64,000 bases of DNA from contig VRUI01000018.1 in the NCBI GenBank assembly GCA_019456225.1, positions 1-64,000 of the forward strand. Direction: 5' to 3'. The position numbers and the translations under genes were made by a program. This DNA is from Planctomycetota bacterium (GTDB taxonomy: Bacteria > Planctomycetota > Phycisphaerae > Sedimentisphaerales > Anaerohalosphaeraceae). This document shows positions 45,863-54,863 of this stretch, piece after piece (position 1 is the stretch's first letter; each line of letters opens with the position of its first letter). The notes beneath the pieces are model-generated. The model ran no database searches and had not been told where the DNA came from. It saw only the letters and a program-made list of their open reading frames with translations.

Positions 45863-47815
45863 TCAGCCGTGCTTATGCTCGTAAACCTCGTACAAAAGTT
45901 CCAGCCGTTTCTTTTCCGCATTGATTTTCTCATGCAACTCAGCCATTTTTTCGTGGTCCTTGTACACGTTTTCATCGGCAAAGCCGGCTTCCATGGCAGG
46001 GATCGCATCTTCAAGTTCCATGATCATATCCTCGATTTGATCGATGCTATACTTATTATATTGTCGAATCTCGCTGGAAACCTCCTTTTTTGCTCCAGCT
46101 GCCGACCTGCTGCGTTTAGCCTTCCTGCCGCCGCTTTTCTTGAAACAGGCGTCCTCGACAGCGGTATTTCGCTCAACAACCATCTCATGGTACCGCGAAT
46201 ACGCCTTCTCCTCGGCATCAACCATCTCACATTCGCCAAAAACCCGCTTTCCAAGGCTATTTACCCCAACCACAAGCAACTTATTAACGACCCTGTCCAA
46301 AAAGAAGCGGTCATGGCTGACAACGATTATCCCGCCGTTAAAACCCTTCAGCGCGCTCTCCAGTACCTCCTTACCGGCAATATCAAGGTGGTTTGTCGGC
46401 TCATCCAGAACCAGTACATCGGGCTCGGCCAGAACCAGCTTACACAGCATCAAACGGTTCTGCTGGCCGCCGCTAAGATCGCCGACACGCTTAAAAACAT
46501 CATCCCCGCTAAACAAAAACGCCCCTAATCGCCCCCGGATAGCTTCTTCACTAAGCTCGGGACAAACACTCCTCGCCTCGTCCAGAACACACTTATCCAC
46601 ATCTAGCTCTTCTCCATGTTGATCCAGATACCCCACCTTCAAACTGCTCCCGAGCCGGATAATACCACCAAAATCGCCGATTATACCCAGCGCCATCTTC
46701 AGGAATGTACTTTTGCCGGTTCCGTTAGGCCCGGTTATCCCCAACCGTTCCCCACACAGCAGATCAAACGTAAGGTCTTTAAAAAGCACAAGATCGCCGT
46801 ATGATTTCTCGAGCTTTTCGCACCGCAATACAATATCGCTGCGGCTGTCGCTTTCTGCGAATGAAAAACTGATATTCCTGGCTTGCCCCTGCAGTTCGGG
46901 CCGCCCCTCCTCTTTCAATTTCCTCTCTAAATGCTTTCGCCGCCCGCGCGCGGCCCCCTGCATCCCCTTAAGGTTGATATTTCGCTTGATAAAATCTTCC
47001 GTCCGTTCGACATACTCCTTTTGCTTGCGATAATTCCGCTCTGCCTCAATCCGCGCGACCTCCTTATTCTTGACGTATTCGCTGTAATTACCCTTCCAGA
47101 CCGTAACTTTTCCGTTCTCAACCTCCGCGATTTTCCCCGCGACCGAGTCCAGCAGATACCGGTCATGGCTGATCGCTATCACCGCACCGTCATAATTCCG
47201 GAGGAAACCCTCAAGCCACTCAACCGCCTGCAGGTCCAGGTGATTGGTCGGCTCATCCAGCAAAAGCACATCCGTATCAGCAAGCAGCACCTGTCCAAGC
47301 CCAAGCCGCGATAACTGCCCCCCGCTAAGCGCTGAAGTCTTCAGGTCGAAATGCTCCTCGCCAAAACCAAGCCCGGCAAGAATACTCTTGGTCTTCGCCT
47401 CATAAGTAAACCCGCCGCTAATCTCAAAAGCATGCGACAACCTGTCATATTCCTTCATCGCCCCCTCAAGCGCATCGCCGGAAAGTACGCCAAGCCGCTT
47501 GCTGATATCCTCCATCCTTTCCTGGATGGCAAACAAGTCTTCAAGGCCGGCATGCATCTCCTCAACAACCGTCCTGGTCCCGTCAAAAACCGCTTCCTGC
47601 GCCAAATAACCGATACGAAGCCCTTTGCGAACCCGAACCTCGCCGACATCAGCGTCGATCTCACCAAGTATTAGCCGAAAGATCGTAGTCTTACCGCTCC
47701 CGTTATTGCCGACAAGGCCAACCTTTTCGCCGGCAAAAAAACGCGCAGAAACCCCTTCGAACACGATCTCGCTGCCAAAACATTTATGAACATCAATTAA
47801 ACTAATAACCGGCAT
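45863..47815 (-). CDS. ABC-F family ATPase (Uup/EttA-like)
   Basis: The start is the ATG at 47815 (MPVISLIDVHKCFG); the frame extends upstream without support. The 650-residue protein has two ABC domains and no membrane segments: Walker A GNNGSGKTT and GPNGTGKST, signatures LSGGQLSRLGL and LSGGQQNRLML, Walker B LLLDEPTNHLD and LVLDEPTNHLD, and the charged inter-domain linker (ERNYRKQKEYVERTEDFI, in part). A C-terminal coiled coil (IRQYNKYSIDQIEDMIMELE, in part) favours the Uup or YdiF side. ABC-F proteins act on ribosomes or on replication/repair intermediates. A broken copy of its 5' end lies 630 bases upstream. Confidence 0.9.
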   Translation of the reverse strand: MPVISLIDVHKCFGSEIVFEGVSARFFAGEKVGLVGNNGSGKTTIFRLILGEIDADVGEVRVRKGLRIGYLAQEAVFDGTRTVVEEMHAGLEDLFAIQERMEDISKRLGVLSGDALEGAMKEYDRLSHAFEISGGFTYEAKTKSILAGLGFGEEHFDLKTSALSGGQLSRLGLGQVLLADTDVLLLDEPTNHLDLQAVEWLEGFLRNYDGAVIAISHDRYLLDSVAGKIAEVENGKVTVWKGNYSEYVKNKEVARIEAERNYRKQKEYVERTEDFIKRNINLKGMQGAARGRRKHLERKLKEEGRPELQGQARNISFSFAESDSRSDIVLRCEKLEKSYGDLVLFKDLTFDLLCGERLGITGPNGTGKSTFLKMALGIIGDFGGIIRLGSSLKVGYLDQHGEELDVDKCVLDEARSVCPELSEEAIRGRLGAFLFSGDDVFKRVGDLSGGQQNRLMLCKLVLAEPDVLVLDEPTNHLDIAGKEVLESALKGFNGGIIVVSHDRFFLDRVVNKLLVVGVNSLGKRVFGECEMVDAEEKAYSRYHEMVVERNTAVEDACFKKSGGRKAKRSRSAAGAKKEVSSEIRQYNKYSIDQIEDMIMELEDAIPAMEAGFADENVYKDHEKMAELHEKINAEKKRLELLYEVYEHKHG

Positions 47816-47894
47816 AAAAAACCATATAAACTCAAAACCACAATTATTCCGAAGATTATACACAAAATGCAAAACAATTCAGCAATATTCTAAT

Positions 47895-47931
47895 CAAAAA
47901 AAGCCTGGAAGGCAAAAACTCTCCAGGCTTT
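47895..47931 (-). terminator. Rho-independent terminator after the TM2 gene
   Basis: AAAGCCTGGA (47900-47909) and TCCAGGCTTT (47922-47931) form a 10-bp stem. On the minus strand it runs into TTTTTGATTAG, 22 bases after the TM2 stop codon. Confidence 0.85.
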
Positions 47932-47952
47932 AATAAATACATTTCAAAGTAA

Positions 47953-48168
47953 TCAAACAGATAGTTTAACTTTAGCTCCTTCACTGTCAGTAAAAGCACC
48001 GCAAACGATCATAATTAGATCGATCAGCCACCACAAACCAAATCCGCCAAACGTCAAAATCATAAGAACGCCAGTACCAATTTTACCCACATAAAATCTG
48101 TGGATACCAAGAGTCCCAACAAGTATACATAACACCAAACAAAGCACTCCATTTTTATCACTATCCAT
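47953..48168 (-). CDS. TM2-domain membrane protein
   Basis: The 71-residue product is a TM2 domain: a first hydrophobic segment ([20 protein letters not shown]) and a second ([20 protein letters not shown], in part), joined by the conserved G-x-H-R-F-Y-x-G and followed by the D-L-I motif. The function of TM2 proteins in bacteria is not settled. The SD AAGGGAATTGTT before the ATG is identical to the one before the Tat-cupin gene. It lies between the ABC-F gene and the broken copy of that gene's 5' end. Confidence 0.88.
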   Translation of the reverse strand: MDSDKNGVLCLVLCILVGTLGIHRFYVGKIGTGVLMILTFGGFGLWWLIDLIMIVCGAFTDSEGAKVKLSV

Positions 48169-48343
48169 AACAATTCCCTTCCGATAAAAGAAAAATAATA
48201 TTTAAACTTGTAGACAGATATAATCTACTTCTATGACATAATAGACTACCAAATAGAGGATTTATTGCAAACTTTTTATAAGAAAAATATTATGTAGTGT
48301 TCTGGCTAGTCCATAGTCGGGAACTTATGCGTAAAACTATTAC

Positions 48344-48448
48344 TTAAAAAGAACGGTCTTTACTTCCGGTTCTTGGCGAGATACCTCTTTTTACCCCGAT
48401 CTCGCTACCAAAACACTTATGAACATCAATTAAACTAATAACCGGCAT
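48344..48448 (-). pseudogene. Broken duplicate of the ABC-F gene 5' end
   Basis: From an ATG at 48448 the first 17 codons (MPVISLIDVHKCFGSEI) are the same as the ABC-F gene at 47815. After that the sequence diverges and stops at 48344. DNA similarity also covers the upstream side: ATTCCGAAGATTATACACAA and following bases occur both near 47848-47867 and near 48500-48519. The copy therefore arose by duplication of the 5' end and leader, leaving the TM2 gene between. It cannot encode a working ATPase. Confidence 0.8.
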
Positions 48449-48587
48449 ATATATCCTATATAAACATCGCCCCGAGGCGCAGGGATAAAAAACCAAACAA
48501 TTCCGAAGATTATACACAAAAAACAAAATAATTCAGCAATTTTCTAACCAAAAAAGAACACCCCCAAAGCCGTACCCGTATAAAAGT

Positions 48588-48672
48588 AAAAGCCCGAAGT
48601 TGAGCGAAGCGAAATCCGCCTGTGGCGGATCGCAGGAATAATTATACATTATTCATTAGACAATATATATTC
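48588..48672. repeat. Composite intergenic repeat before the DUF2007-like gene
   Basis: AAAGCCCGAAG is joined to TTGAGCGAAGCGAAATCCGC (identical to 22641-22660), then the palindrome ATCCGCCTGTGGCGGAT (48614-48630), then ATTATACATTATTCATTAG words. It shows how the separate repeat types are combined. Confidence 0.6.
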
Positions 48673-48688
48673 GCAAAGGGGGGCAGCA

Positions 48689-48964
48689 ATGCCAAGACAG
48701 AAGAAAATCAGTTCAAAAGTAAAATTCGCGGCCATCGCCCAGGCCGAGGACCGCCCTCTCGCCGAGGACTGTGTAAGGCTCCTGAAAGATAATGAGATCG
48801 TAGCCAGAATTGTAGAGTCCAAAAAAAACACATTCATAATCGAGGTAGAAGAGGGAAGATTCAACGAGGCATACATAATAATACAGATCCATCTTACCCC
48901 GGAAGGTTTCTTCGACATACACAAAATAAATCAACAAACAAAAGACCCAAACCAGGCCGCATAA
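48689..48964 (+). CDS. Small protein, possibly DUF2007 type
   Basis: The 91-residue protein starts at an ATG behind AAAGGGGGG. After a basic tail (MPRQKKISSKVKF), the segment FAAIAQAEDRPLAEDCVRLL, then NEIVARIVE and FIIEVEEGRFNEAYIII resemble the alpha-beta layout of DUF2007 'putative signal transducing' proteins, in which a short domain begins with a strand and a helix that contacts the next strand. No catalytic residues are evident. It is isolated on the plus strand between the ABC-F remnant and a convergent lipoprotein gene. The family assignment is tentative. Confidence 0.6.
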   Translation: MPRQKKISSKVKFAAIAQAEDRPLAEDCVRLLKDNEIVARIVESKKNTFIIEVEEGRFNEAYIIIQIHLTPEGFFDIHKINQQTKDPNQAA

Positions 48965-49000
48965 ACTTTCCCGCCGGTTTGCTTGAGTACGCCCAGAGAG

Positions 49001-49486
49001 CTAGTTTTCAGAAAGCACAGACTTGATCGTTCCGGCATTGGGCGGGATTGCTGTCTTGAGCCCGATGACTCGTGAATTGATCGCCCCAACGATCTTTGCT
49101 TTGTTATCTTCGGATTTCAGTTTGCCGGTATTGTTAAGTATTTTCTTTTTAGCTTCATGACAAAAATCATCGTTGCCGATAAGCGCCAGCAAAACGTTCA
49201 CACCGGCATCTTCATCGTTGAGTTTATTAAGCGATGTTTCAACAAGGCGAACCTGCGCCCGTTTACTTATACCGCTGCGTCCGGCAACAGCCAGCAAACC
49301 CTCCAGCATCGCCTCGCCGGATTCAAGTTTCCCCACCGCGTCGATCTCAGCAACAGTAGCCTCGCTCTTGGCGTTGATCCCAAGAATCCCGCCCGCAAAC
49401 TCATCGATCCCCCTGCCAATGTCCTCAAAACAACCCCCAACAAAAATACAAAAAACCGCCAAAACAAAATAAACAAAATGTCTCAT
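49001..49486 (-). CDS. Small predicted lipoprotein
   Basis: The start at 49486 (GGAG about ten bases upstream) gives 161 residues with a lipoprotein signal: hydrophobic residues 4-15 and lipobox FVGGC. The mature part is mostly helical, with segments KLESGEAMLEGLLAVAGRSG and KRAQVRLVETSLNKLNDEDA followed by a Lys-rich region. No family is recognised. It resembles short repeat-rich envelope proteins in plan. It is read leftward and follows lepA after about 90 bases, with a GCTGCCCGC-type repeat in the gap. Confidence 0.65.
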   Translation of the reverse strand: MRHFVYFVLAVFCIFVGGCFEDIGRGIDEFAGGILGINAKSEATVAEIDAVGKLESGEAMLEGLLAVAGRSGISKRAQVRLVETSLNKLNDEDAGVNVLLALIGNDDFCHEAKKKILNNTGKLKSEDNKAKIVGAINSRVIGLKTAIPPNAGTIKSVLSEN

Positions 49487-49532
49487 ATCTCGCAGCTCCA
49501 AAAAAATACCATTTCCTTCTTCATCATAATTG

Positions 49533-49563
49533 TCCCGCCGAACGCTGCCCGCTGCCCGCCGAA
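49533..49563. repeat. GCTGCCCGC-type intergenic repeat
   Basis: CCCGCCGAACGCTGCCCGCT followed by GCCCGCCGAAC lies between lepA and the lipoprotein gene. It is related to 936-966, 37653-37684 and 54874-54906. Confidence 0.55.
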
Positions 49564-49577
49564 CTACACTAGCGACA

Positions 49578-51374
49578 TCAGTCGCTTGTGTCTAAAATAC
49601 TCATAAATGCCTTCTGCGGAATCTGCACCGAGCCTACGCTCTTCATGCGTTTCTTGCCTTCCTTTTGTTTTTTCAGTACCTTCATCTTACGCGTAACATC
49701 ACCGCCATAAAGCTTGCTCGTCACATCCTTGCGGAACGCCTTAATAGTTTCACGCGCAATGATCTTACCGCCGATAGCCACCTGCAGCGGAATCTCAAAC
49801 TGATGCCGGTCGATACTTCTGCGAAGTTTAATGATCAGCCGCCGGCCTCTCGCCTCGGCATTGGTCCGATGCACGATCAAGGACAGCGCGTCGACAGGAA
49901 TCTTATTAACAAGAATATCGATCTTAACCAGGTTGCTCTTTTCATACCCGGTAAACTCATAGTCCATCGTCGCGTACCCGTGGCTGACACCTTTGAGCAC
50001 GTCATAAAAATCATAAACGATCTCAGCAAGCGGCGCCTTATACTCAAGCATCACACGCGTCTTGCTGAGGTAGTCGGTCTTGAGCAGTTTGCACCTGCGC
50101 CCTTCGGCAAGCTTCATGATCCCGCCGATAGTATCGACGCCGGTAATGATCTCAAGTTTTACAAACGGCTCGCGAAGCTCATCGATATGGCTCGGGTCCG
50201 GCAGCATACTCGGTGAATCGATCCGCTTAACTGCGCCGTCGTTTGTCTTCACTTCATAACTAACCGTCGGGGCGGTCTGGATAACCTCAATATTATGCTC
50301 ACGCTCGAGCCGCTCCTGCACGATCTCCATATGCAAAAGCCCAAGGAAACCGCAGCGGAACCCAAACCCCAGCGCCGGCGAACTTTGCGCGGCGAATGAA
50401 AAACTCGAATCGTTCATCGCAAGCTTATCAAACGCGGCCCGAAGTTTCGGATAGTCCGTATTGTTGCCCGGATAGAAATCCGAGAAAACCATCTGCATGG
50501 GTTTATGGTAACCCGGCAAAGGTTCCTGGGCCGGGTCGTTATCGTTGGTGATCGTATCGCCGACAGTTACGTCGGCAAGGTTACGAATATTAGCGACAAG
50601 ATAGCCAACCTCACCGCAGCCGATCTCATCGACCGGAGCCATCCGCGGAGTCATCTTTCCAAGCTCGGTAATAATATAATTTCGCCCGGTTCCCATAAAC
50701 CGAATCTTCTGGCGAGTTTTAAGGCTCCCGGAGAACACACGAATAAAACAGATCACCCCGCGATAATCGTCGCAAATACTGTCAAAGATCAGGGCCTGCG
50801 TTTTACGGTCGCCCTTATCTTCCGGCGGAGGCAAAAGTTCAATAACCGCACTGATAAGTTCTTCGATTCCAAGACCGCTTTTAGCGCTGATTTCAAAGCA
50901 CTCACCGCGGGATATTCCAAGGACATGTTCGATCTCTTCGGCGACAACATCAGGTTGAGCAGCCGGAAGATCGATCTTGTTTATAACCCCAAGCAATTCG
51001 TTTCCCGTCTCGATGGCAAGGTAGGCATTGGCAACGGTCTGGGCCTCTACTCCCTGAGAAGCATCCACAACAAGAAGCGCACCCTCGCAAGCCGCCAAAG
51101 CCCGCGACACTTCATAGTGAAAATCAACGTGGCCTGGAGTATCGATAAGGTTGAGCATATAGCCCTCGCCCTCATACTCATAGTTCATAGTAACAGCCGA
51201 CGCCTTGATAGTGATCCCGCGCTCCCGCTCAAGCTCCATACTGTCAAGCAGCTGCTCTTTGGCCTCGCGTTCGGTGATCGTACCGGTAATCTCAAGCATA
51301 CGATCGGCAAGCGTACTCTTGCCATGGTCAATATGAGCAACAATAGAAAAATTCCGTATATGTTTAGTATCCAT
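49578..51374 (-). CDS. lepA: Elongation factor 4 (LepA)
   Basis: The start is the ATG at 51374; an in-frame TTG lies 12 bases upstream. The 598-residue GTPase has G1 AHIDHGKST, the effector region, DTPGHVDFHYEV, NKIDLPAA, and the LepA-specific C-terminal domain ending in KLYGGDVTRKMKVLKKQKEG, in part, KKRMK and VQIPQKAFMSIL. Length and this C-terminal domain separate it from EF-G. It acts on ribosomes and can back-translocate or aid initiation. Codon use and spacing are unremarkable. No signal peptidase gene (often linked) is present. Confidence 0.96.
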   Translation of the reverse strand: MDTKHIRNFSIVAHIDHGKSTLADRMLEITGTITEREAKEQLLDSMELERERGITIKASAVTMNYEYEGEGYMLNLIDTPGHVDFHYEVSRALAACEGALLVVDASQGVEAQTVANAYLAIETGNELLGVINKIDLPAAQPDVVAEEIEHVLGISRGECFEISAKSGLGIEELISAVIELLPPPEDKGDRKTQALIFDSICDDYRGVICFIRVFSGSLKTRQKIRFMGTGRNYIITELGKMTPRMAPVDEIGCGEVGYLVANIRNLADVTVGDTITNDNDPAQEPLPGYHKPMQMVFSDFYPGNNTDYPKLRAAFDKLAMNDSSFSFAAQSSPALGFGFRCGFLGLLHMEIVQERLEREHNIEVIQTAPTVSYEVKTNDGAVKRIDSPSMLPDPSHIDELREPFVKLEIITGVDTIGGIMKLAEGRRCKLLKTDYLSKTRVMLEYKAPLAEIVYDFYDVLKGVSHGYATMDYEFTGYEKSNLVKIDILVNKIPVDALSLIVHRTNAEARGRRLIIKLRRSIDRHQFEIPLQVAIGGKIIARETIKAFRKDVTSKLYGGDVTRKMKVLKKQKEGKKRMKSVGSVQIPQKAFMSILDTSD

Positions 51375-51394
51375 GTAAATCCGCAAAAAAACTA

Positions 51395-51470
51395 ACTATT
51401 AACTAATCGCCTCCAATAATAATACTTGGATATTCGATATTCCTTGTTGGATATTGGTTATTCAAAATCC
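51395..51470. repeat. AT-rich intergenic word repeat
   Basis: TAACTATTAACTAATCGC is followed by TTGGATATTCGATATTCC and TTGGATATTGGTTATTC. TTGGATATTGGATATTC of the same type lies at about 63190-63208. Confidence 0.5.
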
Positions 51471-51556
51471 ACACAAATTCATCAAAACCCAATATTATAC
51501 CAAAGAATCCCAAAAAATTCAATACTTGTATCGGCATTCCGCCAATTAAACGCCAT

Positions 51557-51904
51557 CTACCCCCAAAAACAGCCAAATGCATCTTCACCGACAATATCAA
51601 GAAATTCTTCGAATCGATCAATTTGGCGGACCGGTTCGTAAGGATGCCACTTCAAATCTGCCCTCTGCCAGTATATTTTCCAGATTTTCCGGCTTTTTAC
51701 AAAGGTCGTCTTAGCGACCGTACGCTCGATTTTTTCATCAGGGTCATTCCATCTTGGTGTGATCTCAAAGATAATAACACTTTGCCCGTCAATACGAAAA
51801 GAAATATCAATTTTCTGCCGAAGATAAACCGGGGGCCTGCGTCTTTCAACAAACTCATCAGTCAACGCCTCTATCTTTTTATATGTAAACTGTTCAAAAG
51901 CCAT
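51557..51904 (-). CDS. DUF3024-type protein
   Basis: The 115-residue protein matches the DUF3024 pattern: RRPPVYLRQKIDISFRIDGQ in part, SVIIFEITPRW, VAKTTFVKSRKIWKIYWQRADLKWHPYEP, in part, and a C-terminal VGEDAFGCFWG. The many conserved Trp and Tyr residues suggest a compact fold. The family's function is unknown. It stands alone between menG/ubiE and lepA, about 180 bases before lepA. It begins MAFEQFTYKKI at an ATG with no clear ribosome site. Confidence 0.8.
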   Translation of the reverse strand: MAFEQFTYKKIEALTDEFVERRRPPVYLRQKIDISFRIDGQSVIIFEITPRWNDPDEKIERTVAKTTFVKSRKIWKIYWQRADLKWHPYEPVRQIDRFEEFLDIVGEDAFGCFWG

Positions 51905-51987
51905 TTTATTTACGCCTAATCGTTATGATAAGTTATTGTAAAATAGGTGATTTAGCGGATTTATTCCACCACTGAAAAGTAACTTTA

Positions 51988-52713
51988 CTAAATCTTCTCA
52001 AACACATAAATCTTTGCTATACCTTTGCTTAGCGGCTTAACAGTTACCCTCTCCAGCCCCGCCGCCTCAAGGGACTTGCCTAGGTCGACTTCCTTGTCCC
52101 ACTTGACAATACTATCAGTAAAATACCGATAAGCCGAAATCTTGCCCGTAATGATCCCGCCGAAAATCGGCAAAATATACCGCAGATACAATAGATACCC
52201 CGCCCTGCACACGGCGCATTTTGGCAGCGAAAACTCGATTATACAAACCCTGCCCCCCTTTTTCAAAAGCCGGTATATCTCGGCCAGCCCGCTTTCAAGA
52301 TCGGCCATGTTGCGAACCCCGAACCCGCAACTGATAATATCAAAACTTTCGTCTGCATAACTAGTCGCGGTGCAATCTCCGGTAGCCCATTGAAACTCAG
52401 TATCACCAAATTTTCCTTTTATATTGAGCTTTTCCTCTTTGATCCGGGCCAGCCGAACCATCTCTTCGCTAAAATCACACCCGACAACCTTGGCTATCTC
52501 GCTATGTTTAGCAAAACAAAACCCAAGATCCCCCGTCCCGCAGCACATATCCAGCACAACATCACCCTTTTTCGCCCCGCAAAGCTTAACCGCAAGCCGC
52601 CGCCACAAAAAATCCACCCCCCCGCTAAGCAGATGATTCGCCAGGTCATACCGCCGGGCGATACCATCAAACATCCCGGCGACTTTACCGGCATCTTTAT
52701 CTAATTCCTTCAT
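51988..52713 (-). CDS. Demethylmenaquinone/ubiquinone methyltransferase (MenG/UbiE family)
   Basis: The product is about 241 residues from the ATG at 52713; ATG at 52731 and GTG at 52752 are also in frame. FDGIARRYDLANHLLSGGVDFLWRR, in part, is the characteristic UbiE/MenG N-terminus. Motif I is VLDMCCGTGDLGF, GCDFSEEMVRLA follows, and NMADLESGLAEIYRLLKKGG matches the family segment before IIEFS. The enzyme methylates the quinone ring in the last steps of menaquinone or ubiquinone synthesis. An anaerobic lifestyle would favour menaquinone; the sequence does not settle this. It lies 54 bases after hemW. Confidence 0.9.
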   Translation of the reverse strand: MKELDKDAGKVAGMFDGIARRYDLANHLLSGGVDFLWRRLAVKLCGAKKGDVVLDMCCGTGDLGFCFAKHSEIAKVVGCDFSEEMVRLARIKEEKLNIKGKFGDTEFQWATGDCTATSYADESFDIISCGFGVRNMADLESGLAEIYRLLKKGGRVCIIEFSLPKCAVCRAGYLLYLRYILPIFGGIITGKISAYRYFTDSIVKWDKEVDLGKSLEAAGLERVTVKPLSKGIAKIYVFEKI

Positions 52714-52767
52714 GGCCTCAATGTCCTTCATGGCAAAACACACGCTCGGCACCCCTGCAAAACGCCA

Positions 52768-53901
52768 TCAAAAATTCGCAAATTCACAAATAACAGTATC
52801 AGCAATGGGCAATGCGATTTTAGAAAGATAAACCCGCCCAGCTGCATCATCATGTACGATCATACCATTTCTGACGAATCTTTCAACAATATCGCCGAAA
52901 ATATCAAGCAGATCAAACCCCGTACGCGATTTAAACTCGTCAAGTACGATACCCTTTCGCCGCCGAAGATTGACAACTGCCGTCTCACATGCAACCTCTT
53001 TCGTATCGGGACGGTGGCTTTCGGCAATAACGCTTTCGCCGCCGCCGATCCCGTCAACATACGCGGCAACATCGGCAACATTACTAAACCGCACGCCATT
53101 ATAATACGAACTTGCAGCCGGCCCGACACCTATATACGGATCGTTCGCCCAACACCCAAGATTGTGCCTGCACTCAAACCCGCACCTGGCAAAATTAGAT
53201 ATCTCATACTGGACAATCCCCGCCTCCCCAAGCCGATCGATCGCCATCTCATACATCGCCCGATCAGCGGTTTCATCAACTTTTACGATCTCTCCTTCTA
53301 CTTGTGCCCTGCCAAACGGCGTCGACGGTTCGATAGACAAACTGTAAGCAGAAACATGTTCACTGCCAAGCGATATCGCCCTGTCAAGCGAACGGCCAAA
53401 CATTTCAATAGTCGATCCTGGAATCGCAAATATCAGATCAATGCTTATATTACCAAACCCAGCCGCCCGCGCAAGATCAAAAGCTTTTTCAATCGCTGCC
53501 GAATCATGCCGCCTGCCAATAAACTCAAGCTCACTGTTATCGAACGATTGCGCCCCGATAGAAAGCCGGTTCACCCCACGATCAAACAACCCCTTCAAAA
53601 ACTCTTCGTCGACCTGTCCAGGATTGACCTCGACACTAAACTCTGTAACCTTGCCGCAATTGACCGAAACAAAATCAACGATAGAATACAATTCCTCCCT
53701 CGGCAAACAACTCGGGCTCCCCCCGCCAATATAAACCGTTTCAACATCACCAACGTCATACCGTTCCATATCACGCAAGATCGCGGAAACCACCTCAACA
53801 GTATCGCGCTCACAAACAACCTCAGAATAAAAAGCGCAATACCGGCACTTACTTTGGCAAAATGGGATATGAACATAAAGTCCGAGCATAGCGGCATTCA
53901 T
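52768..53901 (-). CDS. hemW: HemW-like radical SAM protein
   Basis: The 377-residue protein begins YVHIPFCQSKCRYCAFYS, the HemW-type radical SAM motif C-x3-C-x2-C followed by F. YIGGGSPSCL, VNPGQVDEEF, NRLSIGAQSFD and YEISNFARCGFECRHNLGCW, in part, match HemN/HemW proteins. In HemW the heme-binding and radical SAM roles support heme insertion; true HemN oxidase motifs are not fully present. It starts at 53901, one base overlapping the pssA stop (TAATG), which implies coupled translation. Confidence 0.88.
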   Translation of the reverse strand: MNAAMLGLYVHIPFCQSKCRYCAFYSEVVCERDTVEVVSAILRDMERYDVGDVETVYIGGGSPSCLPREELYSIVDFVSVNCGKVTEFSVEVNPGQVDEEFLKGLFDRGVNRLSIGAQSFDNSELEFIGRRHDSAAIEKAFDLARAAGFGNISIDLIFAIPGSTIEMFGRSLDRAISLGSEHVSAYSLSIEPSTPFGRAQVEGEIVKVDETADRAMYEMAIDRLGEAGIVQYEISNFARCGFECRHNLGCWANDPYIGVGPAASSYYNGVRFSNVADVAAYVDGIGGGESVIAESHRPDTKEVACETAVVNLRRRKGIVLDEFKSRTGFDLLDIFGDIVERFVRNGMIVHDDAAGRVYLSKIALPIADTVICEFANF

Positions 53902-54836
53902 TATTCATTTTCTGATTCGTTGGTAACATTCATCACCGGAGGCTCAACTTCCTTGTCTTTACCAAGCCCCTTGCTCCACTGATAGACCCATCGCAGATAA
54001 CCGACCAACGCAAACCCGCAGAAACAAACTACAAGTGCCATCTCCAGGAACCAGATGATCAGCGCGATAATGACCAAAGCCCAGACAAGATTCGTAAGCG
54101 GTTTTCGACCTTTCAGATAGTAGTTGAACACATGCGGAAAACTAACCCTGCTGATCATCAAAACGGCAATCCCGATAGTAACGAACGGAAGCAAATATAT
54201 TATGATCTGTTCACAGACTATGAAGAAAGTGTTATCATGCCCAAGCCGCAAACGCAAGTCTTCGTAGTAGACAACCAGGCTCGCAAGAACACCGGCCGCC
54301 GCCGGCGTGGGCAATCCGATAAAATCCATATGAGCAGTCTCGTCCTCTTCGTTTTCCACATTAAACCTGGCAAGCCGGATCGCCGAGCACACCAGGTAAA
54401 CAGCCGCCGCGATCCAGATGAACCGCTGCAAAAAACCGGTAAAGAACATCGGGGGATTAACAAGATCGAGTAGTTTAAAATGCAGCACCTTAAAGATCAA
54501 GAACGCCGGAGCAACCCCGAAACTTACAATATCGCAAAGGCTGTCAAGCTGACCGCCAAAACTCGACGTCGAATGACTCATCCTCGCAACGCGCCCGTCA
54601 AGCATATCTGCGATCATCGCGATGAAGATCAGGTACCCGGAAACCGCAAAATATGGAATGTCAAACTTTTCAAATGTCCGACCGCCCTCACTTGCAAAAC
54701 AGATCGCCGCGAACCCGCAGATCCCGTTTATCAGTGTTATCAGCGAGGGCAAAATGGCGATATACTTAAGCCGCTGCTTCTGAACACGCTGCAAAAGATC
54801 ATGCTTCCTGTTACCGTTAAATCCGGAATCACTCAA
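53901..54836 (-). CDS. pssA: CDP-diacylglycerol-serine O-phosphatidyltransferase
   Basis: The product is up to 311 residues with a TTG start at 54836. It is a polytopic CDP-alcohol phosphotransferase: MLDGRVARMSHSTSSFGGQLDSLCDIVSFGVAPAF carries the D-G-x2-A-R-x8-G-x3-D-x3-D motif. About six to eight hydrophobic segments follow. The enzyme joins CDP-diacylglycerol and serine; psd directly upstream then makes phosphatidylethanolamine. The usual psd-pssA pairing supports the name. The N-terminal 20 residues are basic. A second CDP-alcohol substrate cannot be excluded. Confidence 0.9.
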   Translation of the reverse strand: MSDSGFNGNRKHDLLQRVQKQRLKYIAILPSLITLINGICGFAAICFASEGGRTFEKFDIPYFAVSGYLIFIAMIADMLDGRVARMSHSTSSFGGQLDSLCDIVSFGVAPAFLIFKVLHFKLLDLVNPPMFFTGFLQRFIWIAAAVYLVCSAIRLARFNVENEEDETAHMDFIGLPTPAAAGVLASLVVYYEDLRLRLGHDNTFFIVCEQIIIYLLPFVTIGIAVLMISRVSFPHVFNYYLKGRKPLTNLVWALVIIALIIWFLEMALVVCFCGFALVGYLRWVYQWSKGLGKDKEVEPPVMNVTNESENE

Positions 54837-54863
54837 AGTAATTACTCAAAATATAAAACAAAA

